In this document: positions 63,956-64,000 of the stretch, one piece after another
Numbering within the stretch: position 1 is the first letter of the stretch
Layout: each line of letters begins with the position of its first letter
Source: Anisakis pegreffii
Lineage: Eukaryota; Nematoda; Chromadorea; Rhabditida; Anisakidae
NCBI GenBank assembly: GCA_035041965.1
Contig: JAPYMA010001355.1
Location: 38,564 to 102,563 of the forward strand
Direction: 5' to 3'
DNA: 64,000 nt
The notes under the pieces: model-generated
Database searches by the model: none
What the model saw: the letters and a program-made list of their open reading frames with translations, nothing else
What the model was told of the DNA's origin: nothing
Position numbers and translations under genes: made by a program

Positions 63956-64000
<45 letters not shown>
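63117..64000. repeat. (AAT)n low-complexity tract, reaching the right edge
   Basis: At first interrupted AAT/AGT/AAC triplets, becoming almost pure AAT towards the right. The plus strand is nearly free of C. Long Asn-rich (plus) and Leu/Ile-rich (minus) open frames are by-products of the triplet repeat and are not genes. Confidence 0.95.

Overview
The window reads as nuclear DNA of a nematode. It is AT-rich and simple-sequence rich, genes are cut into many short exons, and almost every acceptor I could place ends in TTTCAG or a close variant. Four gene families are recognisable: UNC-80, a GT92 (DUF23) glycosyltransferase, a two-pore-domain (TWK/K2P) potassium channel and an MFSD6-like major facilitator protein. 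Introns of 0.3-3 kb and long gene-poor stretches suggest a parasitic chromadorean with a larger genome than Caenorhabditis (ascaridoid-like, perhaps). I cannot name the species. All gene models were assembled by eye from exon phases, splice sites and remembered family motifs; no alignment was run.

Layout. 1-7035, minus strand: the N-terminal part of unc-80, eleven phase-compatible exons, with the 3' part off the left edge and the first coding exon unidentified to the right. 7036-22135: no confident gene; it holds a 405-bp tandem repeat (15.3-16.4 kb), a 44-bp palindrome and simple repeats. 22136-22303, plus: an orphan exon-like ORF with a strong donor. 30060-35330, plus: a complete ten-exon GT92 glycosyltransferase of about 536 residues. 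37713-49493, plus: a K2P channel in at least 16 exons with a very long cytoplasmic M2-M3 linker. 50922-61185, minus: an MFSD6-like transporter in eleven exons, near-complete. 63.1-64 kb: a (AAT)n-type low-complexity tract running off the right edge.

Mobile and repeated DNA. A ~400-bp MITE-like element occurs in GT92 intron 1 and, inverted, in a K2P intron, with a third diverged copy in the transporter gene. A second short repeat family has four copies. Parts of K2P introns, including the sequence leading into a splice acceptor and a splice donor, are duplicated inside other introns of the same gene.

Genes together. unc-80 (auxiliary subunit of the NALCN sodium-leak channel) and the K2P channel (potassium leak) both set neuronal and muscle resting potential, but lie about 31 kb apart on opposite strands. 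There is no sign of an operon. I see no prokaryotic-type system, CRISPR array or virus. The most unusual items are the large K2P linker with its duplicated splice regions, and the inverted element pair bracketing the GT92-K2P interval.
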